The notes under the pieces were generated by a model. It was not told the origin of the DNA. It saw nothing but the letters and a program-made list of their open reading frames with translations, and ran no database searches. A stretch of 64,000 nt of DNA from positions 283,455 through 347,454 of the forward strand of contig NZ_QUHR01000003.1 in the NCBI RefSeq assembly GCF_003479605.1, in the 5' to 3' direction. The translations under genes and the position numbers were made by a program. The number at the start of each line of letters is the position of its first letter. Positions within the stretch are counted from its first letter, which is position 1. This document shows positions 1 through 8,529 of the stretch, piece by piece. This stretch comes from Roseburia sp. AF12-17LB (GTDB lineage: Bacteria > Bacillota > Clostridia > Lachnospirales > Lachnospiraceae).

Positions 1-1007
1 TAATCCGGTGTAAACTTAATGGTTACTTTGGTGCCTGCTTTAAATTCGGCATAGCCAAAGTCTCCATCCAGTCTTGTGGATGCATCTGCTATATTTCCAC
101 CTGCCAGTTCTGCTGCATTTACCACAGTTCCATCCCCTAACTGTGCACTGATTATTTCCACGCTTCCATGTTCAATAACGCAGTCATTTCCAAATCCATG
201 CTGTTCTGCTACTGTAAGGGATGGTGCCCATATAATATTATAACTACGGCTGCTGTTCGTAGTCAGTGCTACTTCAATCTGATAGGAATCTGCCGGAGCC
301 ACTTCAAATTCCAGATTGTCTGTCGTTCCACCTAATGGAATTGCTGTTCCATTTACCATAATGGATGCAAATGCATAACCAAAATCTGCTGCAATTGCCA
401 CTCTGTGCTGCTGCGTCTTATCTCCAGCAAAGCTGCCCGATATATTCGTTCCCATTCCGGAACCAATCCTCATGCCATCTATCTGTAAGTCTCCAATTGC
501 TCCTCCCACTGCAGTTGCTGTAACTGCAATTGTTTCTCCGGATGCCGGACCCGTTGTGGAACCACCGCCTCCGGATGCTGCAGTACGAAATTCCAGAATC
601 AGTTCCACCTGCTCTGAGGCACTTACAGAAAATGCCTGTCCTCCCTCTGATGTAAGTATATTCTTGTCAAGGCTTGCATCCTGTGCACCATTTTTATTCA
701 CCTGACAGTGATTGATTATTGTATCCGTTCCACATACTACTTTAAAATGTACCGTATGATCAAGACTGTCATCCGGTCTGTTTATTTCTATTGGTGTATC
801 ATTATATGCAGTCTGGTTTACTTCTGTCCATTCAGCCGCCGTATCCCATTTATAATACACGGTTCCGGTCGCTGTGCTGTCCTGTCTTGCAATTCTGACC
901 ACTGCTTTCTGTCCATCAGCTTTTACAATCATGCCGGCACTTCCCATAAATAATGAAAATACCATAAAAAAGCTTAACAACCAGGAAATTTTCTTTCGCA
1001 TCTTCAT
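1..1007 (-). CDS. Secreted protein, N-terminal part (runs off left edge)
   Basis: The frame is open from an ATG at 1007 to the window edge, giving 335 codons with no stop. A GGAG at 1014-1017 sits 6 nt upstream and selects this start. Residues 1-30 form a signal peptide: basic start (MKMRKK), hydrophobic core, then a likely cleavage near VKADG. The mature part is low in Cys and rich in Thr, Gly and Ala, with a Gly/Ser linker (ASGGGGSTTG) near residue 145. I recognise no catalytic motif. Its start lies 21 nt after a 33-residue peptide gene, so the two are probably co-transcribed. Function unknown; a surface or extracellular role is inferred from the signal peptide. Confidence 0.75.
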   Translation of the reverse strand, partial: MKMRKKISWLLSFFMVFSLFMGSAGMIVKADGQKAVVRIARQDSTATGTVYYKWDTAAEWTEVNQTAYNDTPIEINRPDDSLDHTVHFKVVCGTDTIINHCQVNKNGAQDASLDKNILTSEGGQAFSVSASEQVELILEFRTAASGGGGSTTGPASGETIAVTATAVGGAIGDLQIDGMRIGSGMGTNISGSFAGDKTQQHRVAIAADFGYAFASIMVNGTAIPLGGTTDNLEFEVAPADSYQIEVALTTNSSRSYNIIWAPSLTVAEQHGFGNDCVIEHGSVEIISAQLGDGTVVNAAELAGGNIADASTRLDGDFGYAEFKAGTKVTIKFTPD

Positions 1008-1028
1008 TTTTTTCTCCTTTACTTTCTT

Positions 1029-1130
1029 CTATAAACTGCCACTTCCACCGCACACATTGCAGGCTCCGCTGCCTCCCAGTACCACCAGCATAAGCAGACA
1101 AAGCAATCCTCTAATGGATTTTTTTCTCAC
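1029..1130 (-). CDS. 33-residue GTG-started hydrophobic Cys/Gly peptide
   Basis: A GTG at 1130 is preceded at 6 nt by a perfect AAGGAGG (1137-1143), and the frame runs 33 codons to TAG. The peptide has a basic start (VRKKS), a Leu/Val-rich membrane-like core, then a small-residue stretch GGSGACNVCGGSGSL with a C-X2-C. It resembles a short signal-peptide-like or lipoprotein-like product, and its tail looks like one CxxCxGxG zinc-type unit. It lies directly upstream of the secreted-protein gene. The strong ribosome-binding site argues that it is translated. I know of no family; it may be a leader peptide, secreted signal or coupling ORF. Confidence 0.55.
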   Translation of the reverse strand: MRKKSIRGLLCLLMLVVLGGSGACNVCGGSGSL

Positions 1131-1159
1131 GTTTTTCCTCCTTCCTTTTCTGTCCTTTT

Positions 1160-1214
1160 ACTATATGAATATACGCTTTTCCCACCTGTTTTGATAAGTT
1201 TACATTTGTCTCAT
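1160..1214 (-). promoter_or_regulatory. Candidate activator-dependent promoter with putative LuxR-type operator
   Basis: Possible -10 boxes are TATAGT (1160-1165) and TATATT (1168-1173). Neither has a good -35; the best for the second is TATCAA (1191-1196). Just upstream lies ATGAGACAAATGT (minus strand, 1202-1214), nearly identical to two sites before the MFS-LuxR gene. A weak -35 with an adjacent repeated site fits an activated promoter. Inference only. Confidence 0.35.
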
Positions 1215-1233
1215 GTTAGGGATTTTCCACAAT

Positions 1234-2679
1234 TTATGGCTGTTTCCAGCTATAATAAAACTGAAGAAGCCCAATTCTCGACTTCGTCTCTGTCTTTTCA
1301 TTTAAAGAGGCCATATAACGGTACAATGCTGCTCTTGAAATATATAGCTGCTCTGCTATTACCTGCGCACTTTCATCAGAAGAAAGCAATAACCTTAACA
1401 CATCCTGCTCCCTGTTTGTAAGTGCATAATTCTTCACAAACGCCTGAAATTTATCCTCCAAAAATTTTTCACGTTCTTTTTCCAACATTTTCGCCATATT
1501 TTCTTCCTGTATATCCATACGAAACTGTACCATATACAAATATACCAGCATACTGATAACTGCAAATAAAATCAATGCTATGATGCTGATGCGCATTCCA
1601 TCCCCGGTCTCTATCAGCATCAGGGAAATAGTTCCTGTAATCCCGACACAGATATTATTTGTTGCCCTTCCAAGTCCAGCCCATAACTCCGGTACTTTCA
1701 TATAATAGGAAAGGTCCATAAAACTGGTGGTAAAATATACCACAAAGAAGCCTGCGGACAAATAGAACACAATAAGACCTGCCATAAATGGTCCGCCCCA
1801 GACTATTATCACTACACACATTGTTGAAAGCAGTGTCACACAGTACATCATAATCTGCATAAATCTATGCTCTTTTATATCAAAAAGTACTCCTGCCAAC
1901 AGTCCGCTTACCGCAAGCAATAATCTCGGCCACTGACCAATATCTACACTTCCACCTGCATGTACTAAAGTTACTGCATTGTCCAGACTGGAAAAAATGC
2001 ATGTCATCAGAACCACTATCGAAATCAAAAGCAATGCCGCAAGCATCGGATGCCGGAGGCTTCGCCTGTTATTCTTCCGGATATCAGTATCTGAATCTGA
2101 CCCTGAATCCTCTGCTCCTACTACCCCCCGGCTGCATTCCAGACTCAGTCTGCGAACCAGCAATACCATTGCCGCCAGAAAAACGGAAAGTGCAACAGAC
2201 TCTACAGTGCTGTTATGTATCAGATTATTGCTGATAAACTGAAGCAGTAATCCAAATGCATATCCAAATCCAACGGTTTGTGCAAGTCCTTTTTCTGTCG
2301 AAAGGCTTACCACAGCATAATAATGTACAGCACTTCCAATCATGCCATATAAAATATAAAGCAGGAATCCGGATAAAAGCATACTTCGATAGGACAAATG
2401 CTCCTGAATTACGAAAATGCAGATGATTCCTGCTATCGGCAATAAATATAAACCTATCTCCCGCATCTTCTGGTTAAAATAACGGTTAATGCATGGGAAT
2501 AACAGGAATCCTATTACGCTGATTCCCAGCACATAGTTCTGTGCCCTTACTACTCCTGCGGAATCTGTTGCATAGCGTATCATATTGTCAAACAGATACT
2601 CCGAGCCTAAAAATATATAATTGAAAATAGCCAGCACTGCTATGATTCGAATTCTTTCTGGTTTCATAAATTGTCTCAT
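1234..2679 (-). CDS. MFS-like 12-TM membrane protein with C-terminal LuxR-type HTH regulator domain
   Basis: The protein has 481 residues. Residues 10-400 hold about twelve hydrophobic segments in two halves, separated by an acidic then basic loop (EDSGSDSDTDIRKNNRR) near residue 195, as in MFS-like folds. A charged helix (QEENMAKMLEKEREKFLEDK) leads to a C-terminal LuxR/GerE-type HTH with TNREQDVLRLLL and AEQLYISRAALYRYMASL. Such membrane-bound LuxR regulators are known mainly from Coriobacteriia. The inferred role is a ligand-sensing, membrane-tethered transcription factor. The gene lies downstream of the ribosomal cluster behind a terminator and has its own promoter. The likely target is the adjacent downstream peptide/secreted-protein unit. 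Confidence 0.8.
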   Translation of the reverse strand: MRQFMKPERIRIIAVLAIFNYIFLGSEYLFDNMIRYATDSAGVVRAQNYVLGISVIGFLLFPCINRYFNQKMREIGLYLLPIAGIICIFVIQEHLSYRSMLLSGFLLYILYGMIGSAVHYYAVVSLSTEKGLAQTVGFGYAFGLLLQFISNNLIHNSTVESVALSVFLAAMVLLVRRLSLECSRGVVGAEDSGSDSDTDIRKNNRRSLRHPMLAALLLISIVVLMTCIFSSLDNAVTLVHAGGSVDIGQWPRLLLAVSGLLAGVLFDIKEHRFMQIMMYCVTLLSTMCVVIIVWGGPFMAGLIVFYLSAGFFVVYFTTSFMDLSYYMKVPELWAGLGRATNNICVGITGTISLMLIETGDGMRISIIALILFAVISMLVYLYMVQFRMDIQEENMAKMLEKEREKFLEDKFQAFVKNYALTNREQDVLRLLLSSDESAQVIAEQLYISRAALYRYMASLNEKTETKSRIGLLQFYYSWKQP

Positions 2680-2715
2680 TGTCTGTTCCCTGCTCCATTC
2701 TTTTGTCTTAATTTC

Positions 2716-2758
2716 ATTATATACAATTGTCTCTTTCCATCAAGTTGACAAATGTCTC
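2716..2758 (-). promoter_or_regulatory. Promoter of MFS-LuxR gene with two copies of a GAGACA-AWTTGT motif
   Basis: The -10 is TATAAT (2716-2721), followed by a 16-nt spacer and -35 TTGATG (2738-2743). GAGACAATTGT lies inside the spacer (2723-2733) and GAGACATTTGT lies just upstream of the -35 (2748-2758), with starts 25 nt apart. A third copy occurs at 1202-1214. The arrangement suggests autoregulation by the LuxR-type domain (inference). Confidence 0.5.
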
Positions 2759-2775
2759 ATTTCCTGGAAACAAGC

Positions 2776-2813
2776 AAAAAAAAGCCAGGACACGAATGTC
2801 CTGACTCTTTTTT
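2776..2813 (-). terminator. Terminator after rplQ
   Basis: A ten-base-pair stem (2783-2792 with 2797-2806, loop CGAA) is followed on the minus strand by a run of eight U. The one imperfect pair is G-U on the minus strand and C/A on the plus strand, so the hairpin is built for minus-strand transcription. It closes the ribosomal cluster. Confidence 0.85.
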
Positions 2814-2835
2814 GATTCATATAAAACGATGTTAA

Positions 2836-3372
2836 TTATACTAACTCGATAAGAACTTCTAAAGCTCCGTCACCTTTACGCTGACCAATCTTTACGATTC
2901 TTGTGTAACCACCGTTACGGTCTGCATACTTAGGTGCGATTTCGTCGAATAATTTTGCAACTAAATCAACTTTCTTTGTATTTTTCTTCTTTCCTGCTGC
3001 TTCTGTAGGAACTTCAGTTACAGGATAAAGAACTTTTAACATCTCTCTTCTTGCATGAAGACGGGAAGGATTATCCTTCTTGATTGTTTTTTCAACTTCG
3101 TCATATACAGTAACTTTCTTACCATCTACAACTTCTTTTACTCTCTTGCCGTCTTTGTCTTTTCTTGCAACTTTAGCTTTTACAGTAACTTCTTCGAAGT
3201 TATCTTTCTCACGAACTGCCATTGCAATAAGGCCTTCTGCAATTTTACGGATTTCTTTTGCTTTTGCTTCTGTGGTAACAATTTTACCATTGTTTAATAA
3301 TGCTGTTACCTGATTTCTCAGTAATGCTTTTCTCTGGGAAGATGTTCTTCCTAATTTTCTATACTTTGCCAT
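2836..3372 (-). CDS. rplQ: 50S ribosomal protein L17, enlarged form
   Basis: Large-subunit protein near the peptide exit tunnel. The start MAKYRKLGRTSSQ is fixed by GGAGG at 3380-3384; an upstream in-frame extension lacks a ribosome-binding site and L17 homology. At 178 residues it exceeds the usual 115-130. The extra block lies roughly at residues 60-120 (KVARKDKDGKRVKEVVDGKK onward, including a KKKNTKK stretch), between the conserved N-terminal helices and the C-terminal GGYTRIVKIGQRKGDGA motif. Similar insertions are known in Clostridia; their role is unknown to me. It is the last gene of the cluster, followed by a terminator. Confidence 0.95.
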   Translation of the reverse strand: MAKYRKLGRTSSQRKALLRNQVTALLNNGKIVTTEAKAKEIRKIAEGLIAMAVREKDNFEEVTVKAKVARKDKDGKRVKEVVDGKKVTVYDEVEKTIKKDNPSRLHARREMLKVLYPVTEVPTEAAGKKKNTKKVDLVAKLFDEIAPKYADRNGGYTRIVKIGQRKGDGALEVLIELV

Positions 3373-3401
3373 TTTTATTCCTCCATTTGTGGTACATCCG
3401 G

Positions 3402-3481
3402 CCATGCTCATCGGACTTACTTACCGAATGCTTGTTTTGTGCCACTCATGAACCAACATCACCACGCTCGTCGGACTTACT
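3402..3481. repeat. Two 20-nt direct repeats exactly 60 nt apart, between rpoA and rplQ
   Basis: Copies at 3402-3421 and 3462-3481 match at 18 of 20 positions (core CATGCTCATCGGACTTACT against CACGCTCGTCGGACTTACT on the plus strand). They fill the 131-nt rpoA-rplQ spacer, which is longer than most in the cluster. I see no reading frame with a start signal here. They may be an RNA structural element or remnants of a duplication. Confidence 0.6.
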
Positions 3482-3503
3482 GGTGCTGCTGCACTGAGTT
3501 ATC

Positions 3504-4466
3504 TTAAACCTCGTCGCCCTGATTGAGCTGAAGGCCTAATTCTTTTAATTTTGCTAATACTTCTTCCAAAGACTTACGTCCAAGGTTACGAACTTTCATC
3601 ATATCTTCCGGTGTACGGTTTGTAAGTTCTTCAACAGTATTGATACCTGCTCTCTTCAAGCAGTTGTAAGAACGTACGGATAACTCCAGTTCGTCAATGT
3701 TCATCTCAAGAACTTTTTCCTTCGCATTGTCTTCTTTCTCAATCATGACTTCTGCTGTCTTAGCATTCTCGGAAAGGTCAATGAAAAGACTTAAGTGCTC
3801 GCTTAATACCTTTGCAGCTAAGCTGACTGCTTCATCTGGAGCAAGTGTTCCATTGGTATATACGTCAAGTGTCAGTTTATCGTAATCGGTAATCTGACCC
3901 ACACGGGTATTCTGAATGGATAAGTTCACACGCTCTACCGGTGTATAGATAGAATCTACTGCGATTACACCAATTGGTAAATCTGCATCTTTGTTCTTAT
4001 CTGCGCTGACATAACCTCTACCTTTGGTAATGGTTAATTCCATGTATAATTTGGAATCAGCACCGCCGTTTAAGTGTGCAATTACTAAATCCGGATTCAT
4101 AATCTGAATATCCTGATCTACCTGAATATCTGCTGCTGTAACAACGCCTTCACCACTGAACTCAATGTAAGCTACCTTAGGCTCATCATCAGCGCTGTTA
4201 TTACGGATTGCAAGCTCTTTGATGTTCATAATGATTTCAGTAACATCTTCCTTTACGCCAGGAATAGAACTGAACTCATGAAGTACACCATCGATTTTAA
4301 CCTGACTTACTGCTGCACCTGGCAGGGATGACAACATGATTCTTCTTAAAGAATTACCAAGTGTTGTACCATATCCTCTTTCCAAAGGTTCGCATACGAA
4401 TCTTCCATATCTTTTGTCTTCAGAAATTTCAGCAATTTCAATTGTTGGTTTTTGAAAATCGAACAC
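3504..4466 (-). CDS. rpoA: DNA-directed RNA polymerase subunit alpha
   Basis: 320 residues, normal length for the family. The N-terminal domain (1-235) shows the dimerisation and assembly motifs [19 protein letters not shown] and [12 protein letters not shown]. The C-terminal domain (about 255-310) shows the DNA- and activator-contact helices [16 protein letters not shown] and [20 protein letters not shown]. It organises core polymerase assembly and binds UP elements. It lies between rpsD and rplQ, the usual alpha-operon order. Confidence 0.97.
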   Translation of the reverse strand: MFDFQKPTIEIAEISEDKRYGRFVCEPLERGYGTTLGNSLRRIMLSSLPGAAVSQVKIDGVLHEFSSIPGVKEDVTEIIMNIKELAIRNNSADDEPKVAYIEFSGEGVVTAADIQVDQDIQIMNPDLVIAHLNGGADSKLYMELTITKGRGYVSADKNKDADLPIGVIAVDSIYTPVERVNLSIQNTRVGQITDYDKLTLDVYTNGTLAPDEAVSLAAKVLSEHLSLFIDLSENAKTAEVMIEKEDNAKEKVLEMNIDELELSVRSYNCLKRAGINTVEELTNRTPEDMMKVRNLGRKSLEEVLAKLKELGLQLNQGDEV

Positions 4467-4525
4467 TACAAAGCCCCTCCTTCTTTCGGGTAATTTGTTT
4501 CTTCTTTCAGCCCGCTAGTTTATGA

Positions 4526-5119
4526 TTATTTAGAATACAACTCGACGATAAGCATCTCGTCTACTGGTACATCAATCATTTCTCTGGAAGGTAACTCTTT
4601 TACGGTTCCCTGCATTTTCTCTGCATCAACATCAAGCCATTCCGGAACTAATCTGCCGCCAGCTACTTCTACGACATCTTTCATTCTCTGGGAATTTTTA
4701 CGGCTCTCTTTGATTTCGATTACATCGCCAGCTTTTACCAGGTAAGAAGGAATGTTAACTAACTTTCCGTTAACTGTAACGAATTTGTGGTCAACGATCT
4801 GTCTTGCTTCTCTTCTGGTTCTTGCAAATCCAAGACGGAAGATAACATTATCAAGACGGCTCTCTAAGATAGTCATCAGGTTTGTACCTGTCATACCTTT
4901 CATCTGGTCTGCTTTATCATAATAGTTACGGAATGGTTTCTCTAATACTCCGTAAATGAATTTTGCTTTCTGTTTTTCGCGAAGCTGAAGGCCATACTCA
5001 GATACCTTCTTGTTCGCTCTCTTTAATTCTCTGTTAGATTTTTTATCATATCCCAAATAACTTGGCTCTAAACCAAGAGATCTGCATCTTTTCAGAACAG
5101 GAACTTTATTTACTGCCAT
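4526..5119 (-). CDS. rpsD: 30S ribosomal protein S4
   Basis: 197 residues. This primary 16S rRNA binder of the 30S body is also, in many bacteria, a translational repressor. The S4 RNA-binding domain is visible at about 90-150 (LESRLDNVIFRLGFARTRREARQIVDHKFVTVNGK). The N-terminus MAVNKVPVLKRCRSLG has one Cys only, so this is the form without the four-Cys zinc site. In this cluster rpsD sits inside the alpha operon between rpsK and rpoA, as in Clostridia, rather than alone as in Bacillus. Confidence 0.96.
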   Translation of the reverse strand: MAVNKVPVLKRCRSLGLEPSYLGYDKKSNRELKRANKKVSEYGLQLREKQKAKFIYGVLEKPFRNYYDKADQMKGMTGTNLMTILESRLDNVIFRLGFARTRREARQIVDHKFVTVNGKLVNIPSYLVKAGDVIEIKESRKNSQRMKDVVEVAGGRLVPEWLDVDAEKMQGTVKELPSREMIDVPVDEMLIVELYSK

Positions 5120-5137
5120 TTTAGATATCCCTCCTAA

Positions 5138-5530
5138 TTATACTCTACGACGTTTTGGTGGACGACATCCATTATGAGGAACTGGAGTTACGTCACGAAT
5201 AGAAAGAACTTCAAGTCCGGCTGCCTGAAGGGCACGGATTGCTGCTTCTCTTCCTGATCCTGGTCCTTTAACCATAACATCAACTGTTTTTAATCCATGT
5301 ATAAGAGCTGCTTTTGTAGCAGTTTCTGCTGCCATCTGTGCAGCATATGGAGTAGATTTCTTTGAACCTCTAAATCCAAGACCACCGGCACTTGCCCATG
5401 ATAATGCATTACCTTCAGCATCTGTTAATGTAACGATGGTGTTATTGAAGGATGCCTGAATATGTGCCTGTCCATGTTCAACGTTTTTTCTTACACGCTT
5501 TTTTGTCACTTTTTTTGTAACTTTAGCCAT
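5138..5530 (-). CDS. rpsK: 30S ribosomal protein S11
   Basis: 130 residues. Platform protein that contacts mRNA at the Shine-Dalgarno helix and 16S helix 45. Family signatures are [37 protein letters not shown] and the C-terminal [17 protein letters not shown]. The basic N-terminus ([11 protein letters not shown]) is typical. It lies 50 nt after rpsM in normal alpha-operon order. Confidence 0.97.
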   Translation of the reverse strand: MAKVTKKVTKKRVRKNVEHGQAHIQASFNNTIVTLTDAEGNALSWASAGGLGFRGSKKSTPYAAQMAAETATKAALIHGLKTVDVMVKGPGSGREAAIRALQAAGLEVLSIRDVTPVPHNGCRPPKRRRV

Positions 5531-5580
5531 ATCTAAACTAACCTACTTTCTTAAATTTAAAATTATAAAGTTGCCAAGAA

Positions 5581-5949
5581 TTATTTTTTCTTGTTTGCAA
5601 CAGTTCTCTTAGGACCTTTTCTTGTTCTTGCATTGGTCTTTGTTTTCTGACCACGAACCGGAAGTCCTTTTCTATGACGGATTCCACGATAGCATCCGAT
5701 TTCCTGTAATCTCTTGATATCAAGAGCTGTCTGACGTCTTAAGTCACCTTCTACAACCTGAGTCTCATCGATTACTGCACTAATTCTTTTTACCTCGTCG
5801 TCAGTTAAGTCTCTGCAACGGGTATCAGGATTAACGTTTGCCTCAGCAAGGATACGGTCAGCACTAACTCTGCCGATTCCATAGATATAAGTCAAACCAA
5901 TCTCAACACGTTTTTCTCTTGGTAAATCTACACCTGCAATACGAGCCAT
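5581..5949 (-). CDS. rpsM: 30S ribosomal protein S13
   Basis: 122 residues. Head protein that contacts the P-site tRNA and the L5 bridge. It begins [21 protein letters not shown], the family hallmark, and ends in the basic tail [20 protein letters not shown], which reaches the decoding region. An overlapping frame at 5538-5723 is a shadow. A 262-nt spacer separates it from rpmJ upstream. Confidence 0.97.
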   Translation of the reverse strand: MARIAGVDLPREKRVEIGLTYIYGIGRVSADRILAEANVNPDTRCRDLTDDEVKRISAVIDETQVVEGDLRRQTALDIKRLQEIGCYRGIRHRKGLPVRGQKTKTNARTRKGPKRTVANKKK

Positions 5950-6211
5950 GTGTGTTTACACCTCCATATAGATTTCTTTGTTAATAGTAAGGAATTCCAA
6001 AGACCCATGCAGCTGCGGTTTCCCGCCCTGAAATGTGTGCATACACCTTTTTCTTCCTATAGTAATGATTGCTTAGCAATCCCAGCCACAATCTGCTGCA
6101 TCCTCTCGGTATGTAAGGACTGCGCAACAGACCACGCGCGTTCGCGTTATATTATGAACAGCACATTCTCATGCGCTGCAGCCGCACATAATTTTTCAAA
6201 CAAAGTGGAAA
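5950..6211. other. Unusually long spacer in the cluster (rpmJ-rpsM)
   Basis: 262 nt without a convincing gene in a cluster where most spacers are under 60 nt. It holds a perfect hairpin GATTGC-TTA-GCAATC at 6067-6081 with no U-run, so it is not a typical terminator, and a CG-rich patch near 6131-6146. It could be an RNA processing site or a regulatory target. Confidence 0.4.
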
Positions 6212-6325
6212 TTAACCCTGTCTCTGTTTGTGCTTAGGGTTTTCACAGATGATTCTGATGCTTCCCTTTCTTTTGATAACTTTGCACTTCTCGCAAATAG
6301 GTTTAACTGATGATCTTACCTTCAC
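6212..6325 (-). CDS. rpmJ: 50S ribosomal protein L36
   Basis: 37 residues, too short for most gene calls. It starts at GTG (6325), with AAGGAGG at 6334-6340 eight nt upstream; the nearby ATG is followed by a stop. Sequence begins [20 protein letters not shown] and has the C-X2-C, C and H zinc ligands (CEKC, IIC, PKH). It is the zinc-binding L36 form, which binds 23S rRNA near the L6/L16 region. It lies between infA and rpsM, its standard place. Confidence 0.95.
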   Translation of the reverse strand: MKVRSSVKPICEKCKVIKRKGSIRIICENPKHKQRQG

Positions 6326-6495
6326 AGCATAATCCTCCTTTCTACTTGCCTGCGCCCCGGAAAACCTGTTTCCATGGGTATTTCTCTTTTCTTTCTGCTA
6401 AACAGCATAATATGCCCTTGTTTTCACAAAAGCGTCCATTTAGCATTTTAGCATAGAAATTCCGAAAAATCAACTACTTTTCTCGAATTTTCTCC

Positions 6496-6714
6496 TTATT
6501 TATCTCTCCAGATAATTCTGCCCTTTGTCAGATCATATGGAGACATCTCAATCGTAACCTTATCACCTGGTAAGATACGAATGAAATTCATTCTTAATTT
6601 GCCGCTGATATGCGCCAGTACCTGATGGCCATTCTCAAGCTGCACCTGAAACATTGCGTTTGGAAGCTTTTCCAAAATTGTTCCTTCTACTTCAATTACA
6701 TCTGCCTTTGACAT
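6496..6714 (-). CDS. infA: Translation initiation factor IF-1
   Basis: 72 residues, the standard length. A single S1-like OB fold: [20 protein letters not shown], then [22 protein letters not shown] and the C-terminal [13 protein letters not shown]. It binds the ribosomal A site during initiation. It follows the KOW-protein gene by 19 nt, and a 170-nt spacer separates it from rpmJ. Strong ribosome-binding site just upstream. Confidence 0.97.
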   Translation of the reverse strand: MSKADVIEVEGTILEKLPNAMFQVQLENGHQVLAHISGKLRMNFIRILPGDKVTIEMSPYDLTKGRIIWRDK

Positions 6715-6733
6715 TTTCTTTCCTCCTGCTAAA

Positions 6734-7000
6734 TCAATCTTTTCTGGTTAATATATATTGCTCATAAGCCTTAATCAGCTTTGCTGCTTTTGCATTTTCT
6801 GTAAGCCCCGGGTTATTTACTGCTTCTAAGACTTCCTGCGGAAGCTTTTTTACAAGCTGTACATGTTTGTAGCTTTTCTTTCTCGGCCGGTCACAGGTTC
6901 TTGTGGTTCCATTTACAAGATAGACGAATTTTTCATCCTGTGACTGCACTACATAGTACTGATTCCGGTCGTGACCTGCCTTTACTCTTGCCAGATACAT
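6734..7000 (-). CDS. KOW-domain RNA-binding protein (L14e/L27e-like)
   Basis: 88 residues. The N-terminal half resembles a KOW RNA-binding motif ([26 protein letters not shown], then a basic [19 protein letters not shown]). Clostridial genomes often carry such a gene between map and infA. It overlaps the end of map by 19 nt, so translation is probably coupled. A start-proximal GAGGAGG supports the ATG at 7000. The exact role is unknown; a ribosome-associated function is inferred from domain and location. Confidence 0.85.
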   Translation of the reverse strand: MYLARVKAGHDRNQYYVVQSQDEKFVYLVNGTTRTCDRPRKKSYKHVQLVKKLPQEVLEAVNNPGLTENAKAAKLIKAYEQYILTRKD

Positions 7001-7764
7001 TCTCTTTCCTCCTCTGTCAATGTAAGGATTTCCGGTCTTCCTTCTGTAATCAAAATGGTGTTTTCATAATGTGCAGATAAGGAACCATCGTAGGTTACTA
7101 CTGTCCATTCATCATCCATCCATTCCACATCCGGGCTTCCGGCATTTATCATCGGCTCAACTGCCAATGTCATTCCTGCCTTCAGCTTCAGTCCTCTTCT
7201 CCACTGACGGAAATTCGGAATCTCCGGTTCCTCATGAAGATGGGTTCCAATGCCATGCCCTACCAGATCATATACAACTCCGTAGCCGTAGCTTTCTGCA
7301 TAATCTCCGATTGCTCCTGAGATTTCATAAAGCCTTCTTCCGGCTCTTGCATACTGCATTCCCTGGAAAAAGCTTTCCCGGGTTCTTTCTATTAAAAGAG
7401 CAGCCTCTTTACTGATTTCACCAACTCCATGGGTTCTTGCCGCATCGGAATGATATCCCTTATAGATAAGACCGGTATCAAGGCTTACGATATCGCCTTC
7501 CTTAATAATATGGTCTTTTCTTGGAATTCCATGAACAACTTCGTCGTTGACCGATACACAGACGGATGCCGGATAGCCCTGATAATTCAGGAAATTCGGT
7601 TCGCAGCCAAGGCTGCGGATGGTCTCTTCTCCGATTTTATCAATCTCCCATGTGCTGATTCCAGGTTTGATTGCACGTTCCAGTTCCTGATGTACTTTAG
7701 CAAGATACTTTCCTGCCTGACGCATCAGCTCTATTTCTTCTGCTGATTTAATCGTAACCGACAT
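6982..7764 (-). CDS. map: Methionine aminopeptidase, type I
   Basis: 260 residues. It removes initiator Met from nascent proteins in the cytosol and uses two metal ions. The pita-bread fold motifs are clear: SVNDEVVHGIP, the metal ligands in VSLDTGLIYKGYHSDAARTHGVG, LVGHGIGTHLHEEPEIPNF, and the late ligand in VTYDGSLSAHYENTILIT. No N-terminal SH3-binding zinc extension is present. It starts 3 nt after the adk stop and overlaps the KOW gene. Confidence 0.96.
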   Translation of the reverse strand: MSVTIKSAEEIELMRQAGKYLAKVHQELERAIKPGISTWEIDKIGEETIRSLGCEPNFLNYQGYPASVCVSVNDEVVHGIPRKDHIIKEGDIVSLDTGLIYKGYHSDAARTHGVGEISKEAALLIERTRESFFQGMQYARAGRRLYEISGAIGDYAESYGYGVVYDLVGHGIGTHLHEEPEIPNFRQWRRGLKLKAGMTLAVEPMINAGSPDVEWMDDEWTVVTYDGSLSAHYENTILITEGRPEILTLTEEERECIWQE

Positions 7765-7767
7765 TAT

Positions 7768-8412
7768 TTACGCTCCTAAGATTGTAACGATGGCTTTGAA
7801 TACTTCATCCATCGGCTGTGTTCCGTCTACAGATTTTAAAATGCCCTGATTCTTATAATAATCAATCAATGGCTGTGTCTGCTCATGATATACTTTTAAT
7901 CTCTTCTGAACTGTCTCTGGCTTATCATCTTCACGCAATACGATTTCGCTGCCACAACGGTCACAGATTCCTTCTACCTTTGGTGGAATGGAAATAAGAT
8001 GATAGGTTGCTCCACAATTTAAGCAGGCTCTTCTGCCGCTCATACGATTTACGATATTTTCGTCTGGAACATCTACATCAATTGCATAGTCCATCTTCTC
8101 GTTTATTTTACCAAGTGCTGCATCCAATGCTTCTGCCTGAGGAATGGTTCTTGGAAAACCGTCCAGTACGAAGCCGTTCTTGCAGTCATCCTGCTGTATT
8201 CTGTCCATTACCAGATCACAGGTTAATTCATCCGGAACTAAAGCTCCCTGGTCCATATACTGTTTTGCTTTCTTGCCTAATTCTGTTCCGTTTTTGATAT
8301 TTGCACGGAAAATATCTCCTGTTGAGATGTGTGGAATAGAATATTTATCTGCAATCTGTTTTGCCTGTGTACCTTTACCAGCACCCGGCGCTCCTAACAT
8401 AATAATTTTCAT
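7768..8412 (-). CDS. adk: Adenylate kinase, zinc-LID form
   Basis: 214 residues. It interconverts ATP + AMP and 2 ADP in the cytosol. The P-loop GAPGAGKGT is at 7-15 and the AMP-binding DGFPRT near 84. The long LID domain carries four Cys in two C-X2-C pairs (CLNCG and CDRCG), the zinc-binding type common in Gram-positives. It lies between secY and map as in other Firmicutes; the secY-adk spacer is 117 nt. Confidence 0.97.
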   Translation of the reverse strand: MKIIMLGAPGAGKGTQAKQIADKYSIPHISTGDIFRANIKNGTELGKKAKQYMDQGALVPDELTCDLVMDRIQQDDCKNGFVLDGFPRTIPQAEALDAALGKINEKMDYAIDVDVPDENIVNRMSGRRACLNCGATYHLISIPPKVEGICDRCGSEIVLREDDKPETVQKRLKVYHEQTQPLIDYYKNQGILKSVDGTQPMDEVFKAIVTILGA

Positions 8413-8529
8413 ATAAAGAAAACCTCCTGTTTACCTTCTTCTTTGCAAGCTAATCTGCTTTTTCTTCTATAAACAACTTTAGTGCACCACAGGAGACGCT
8501 GCATTTGCAGCACCCCCTTCTGGTACACA

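Noticed and set aside
5538..5723. 61-codon frame overlapping rpsM
   Set aside because: Out of frame with a clear S13 gene; no independent start signal.
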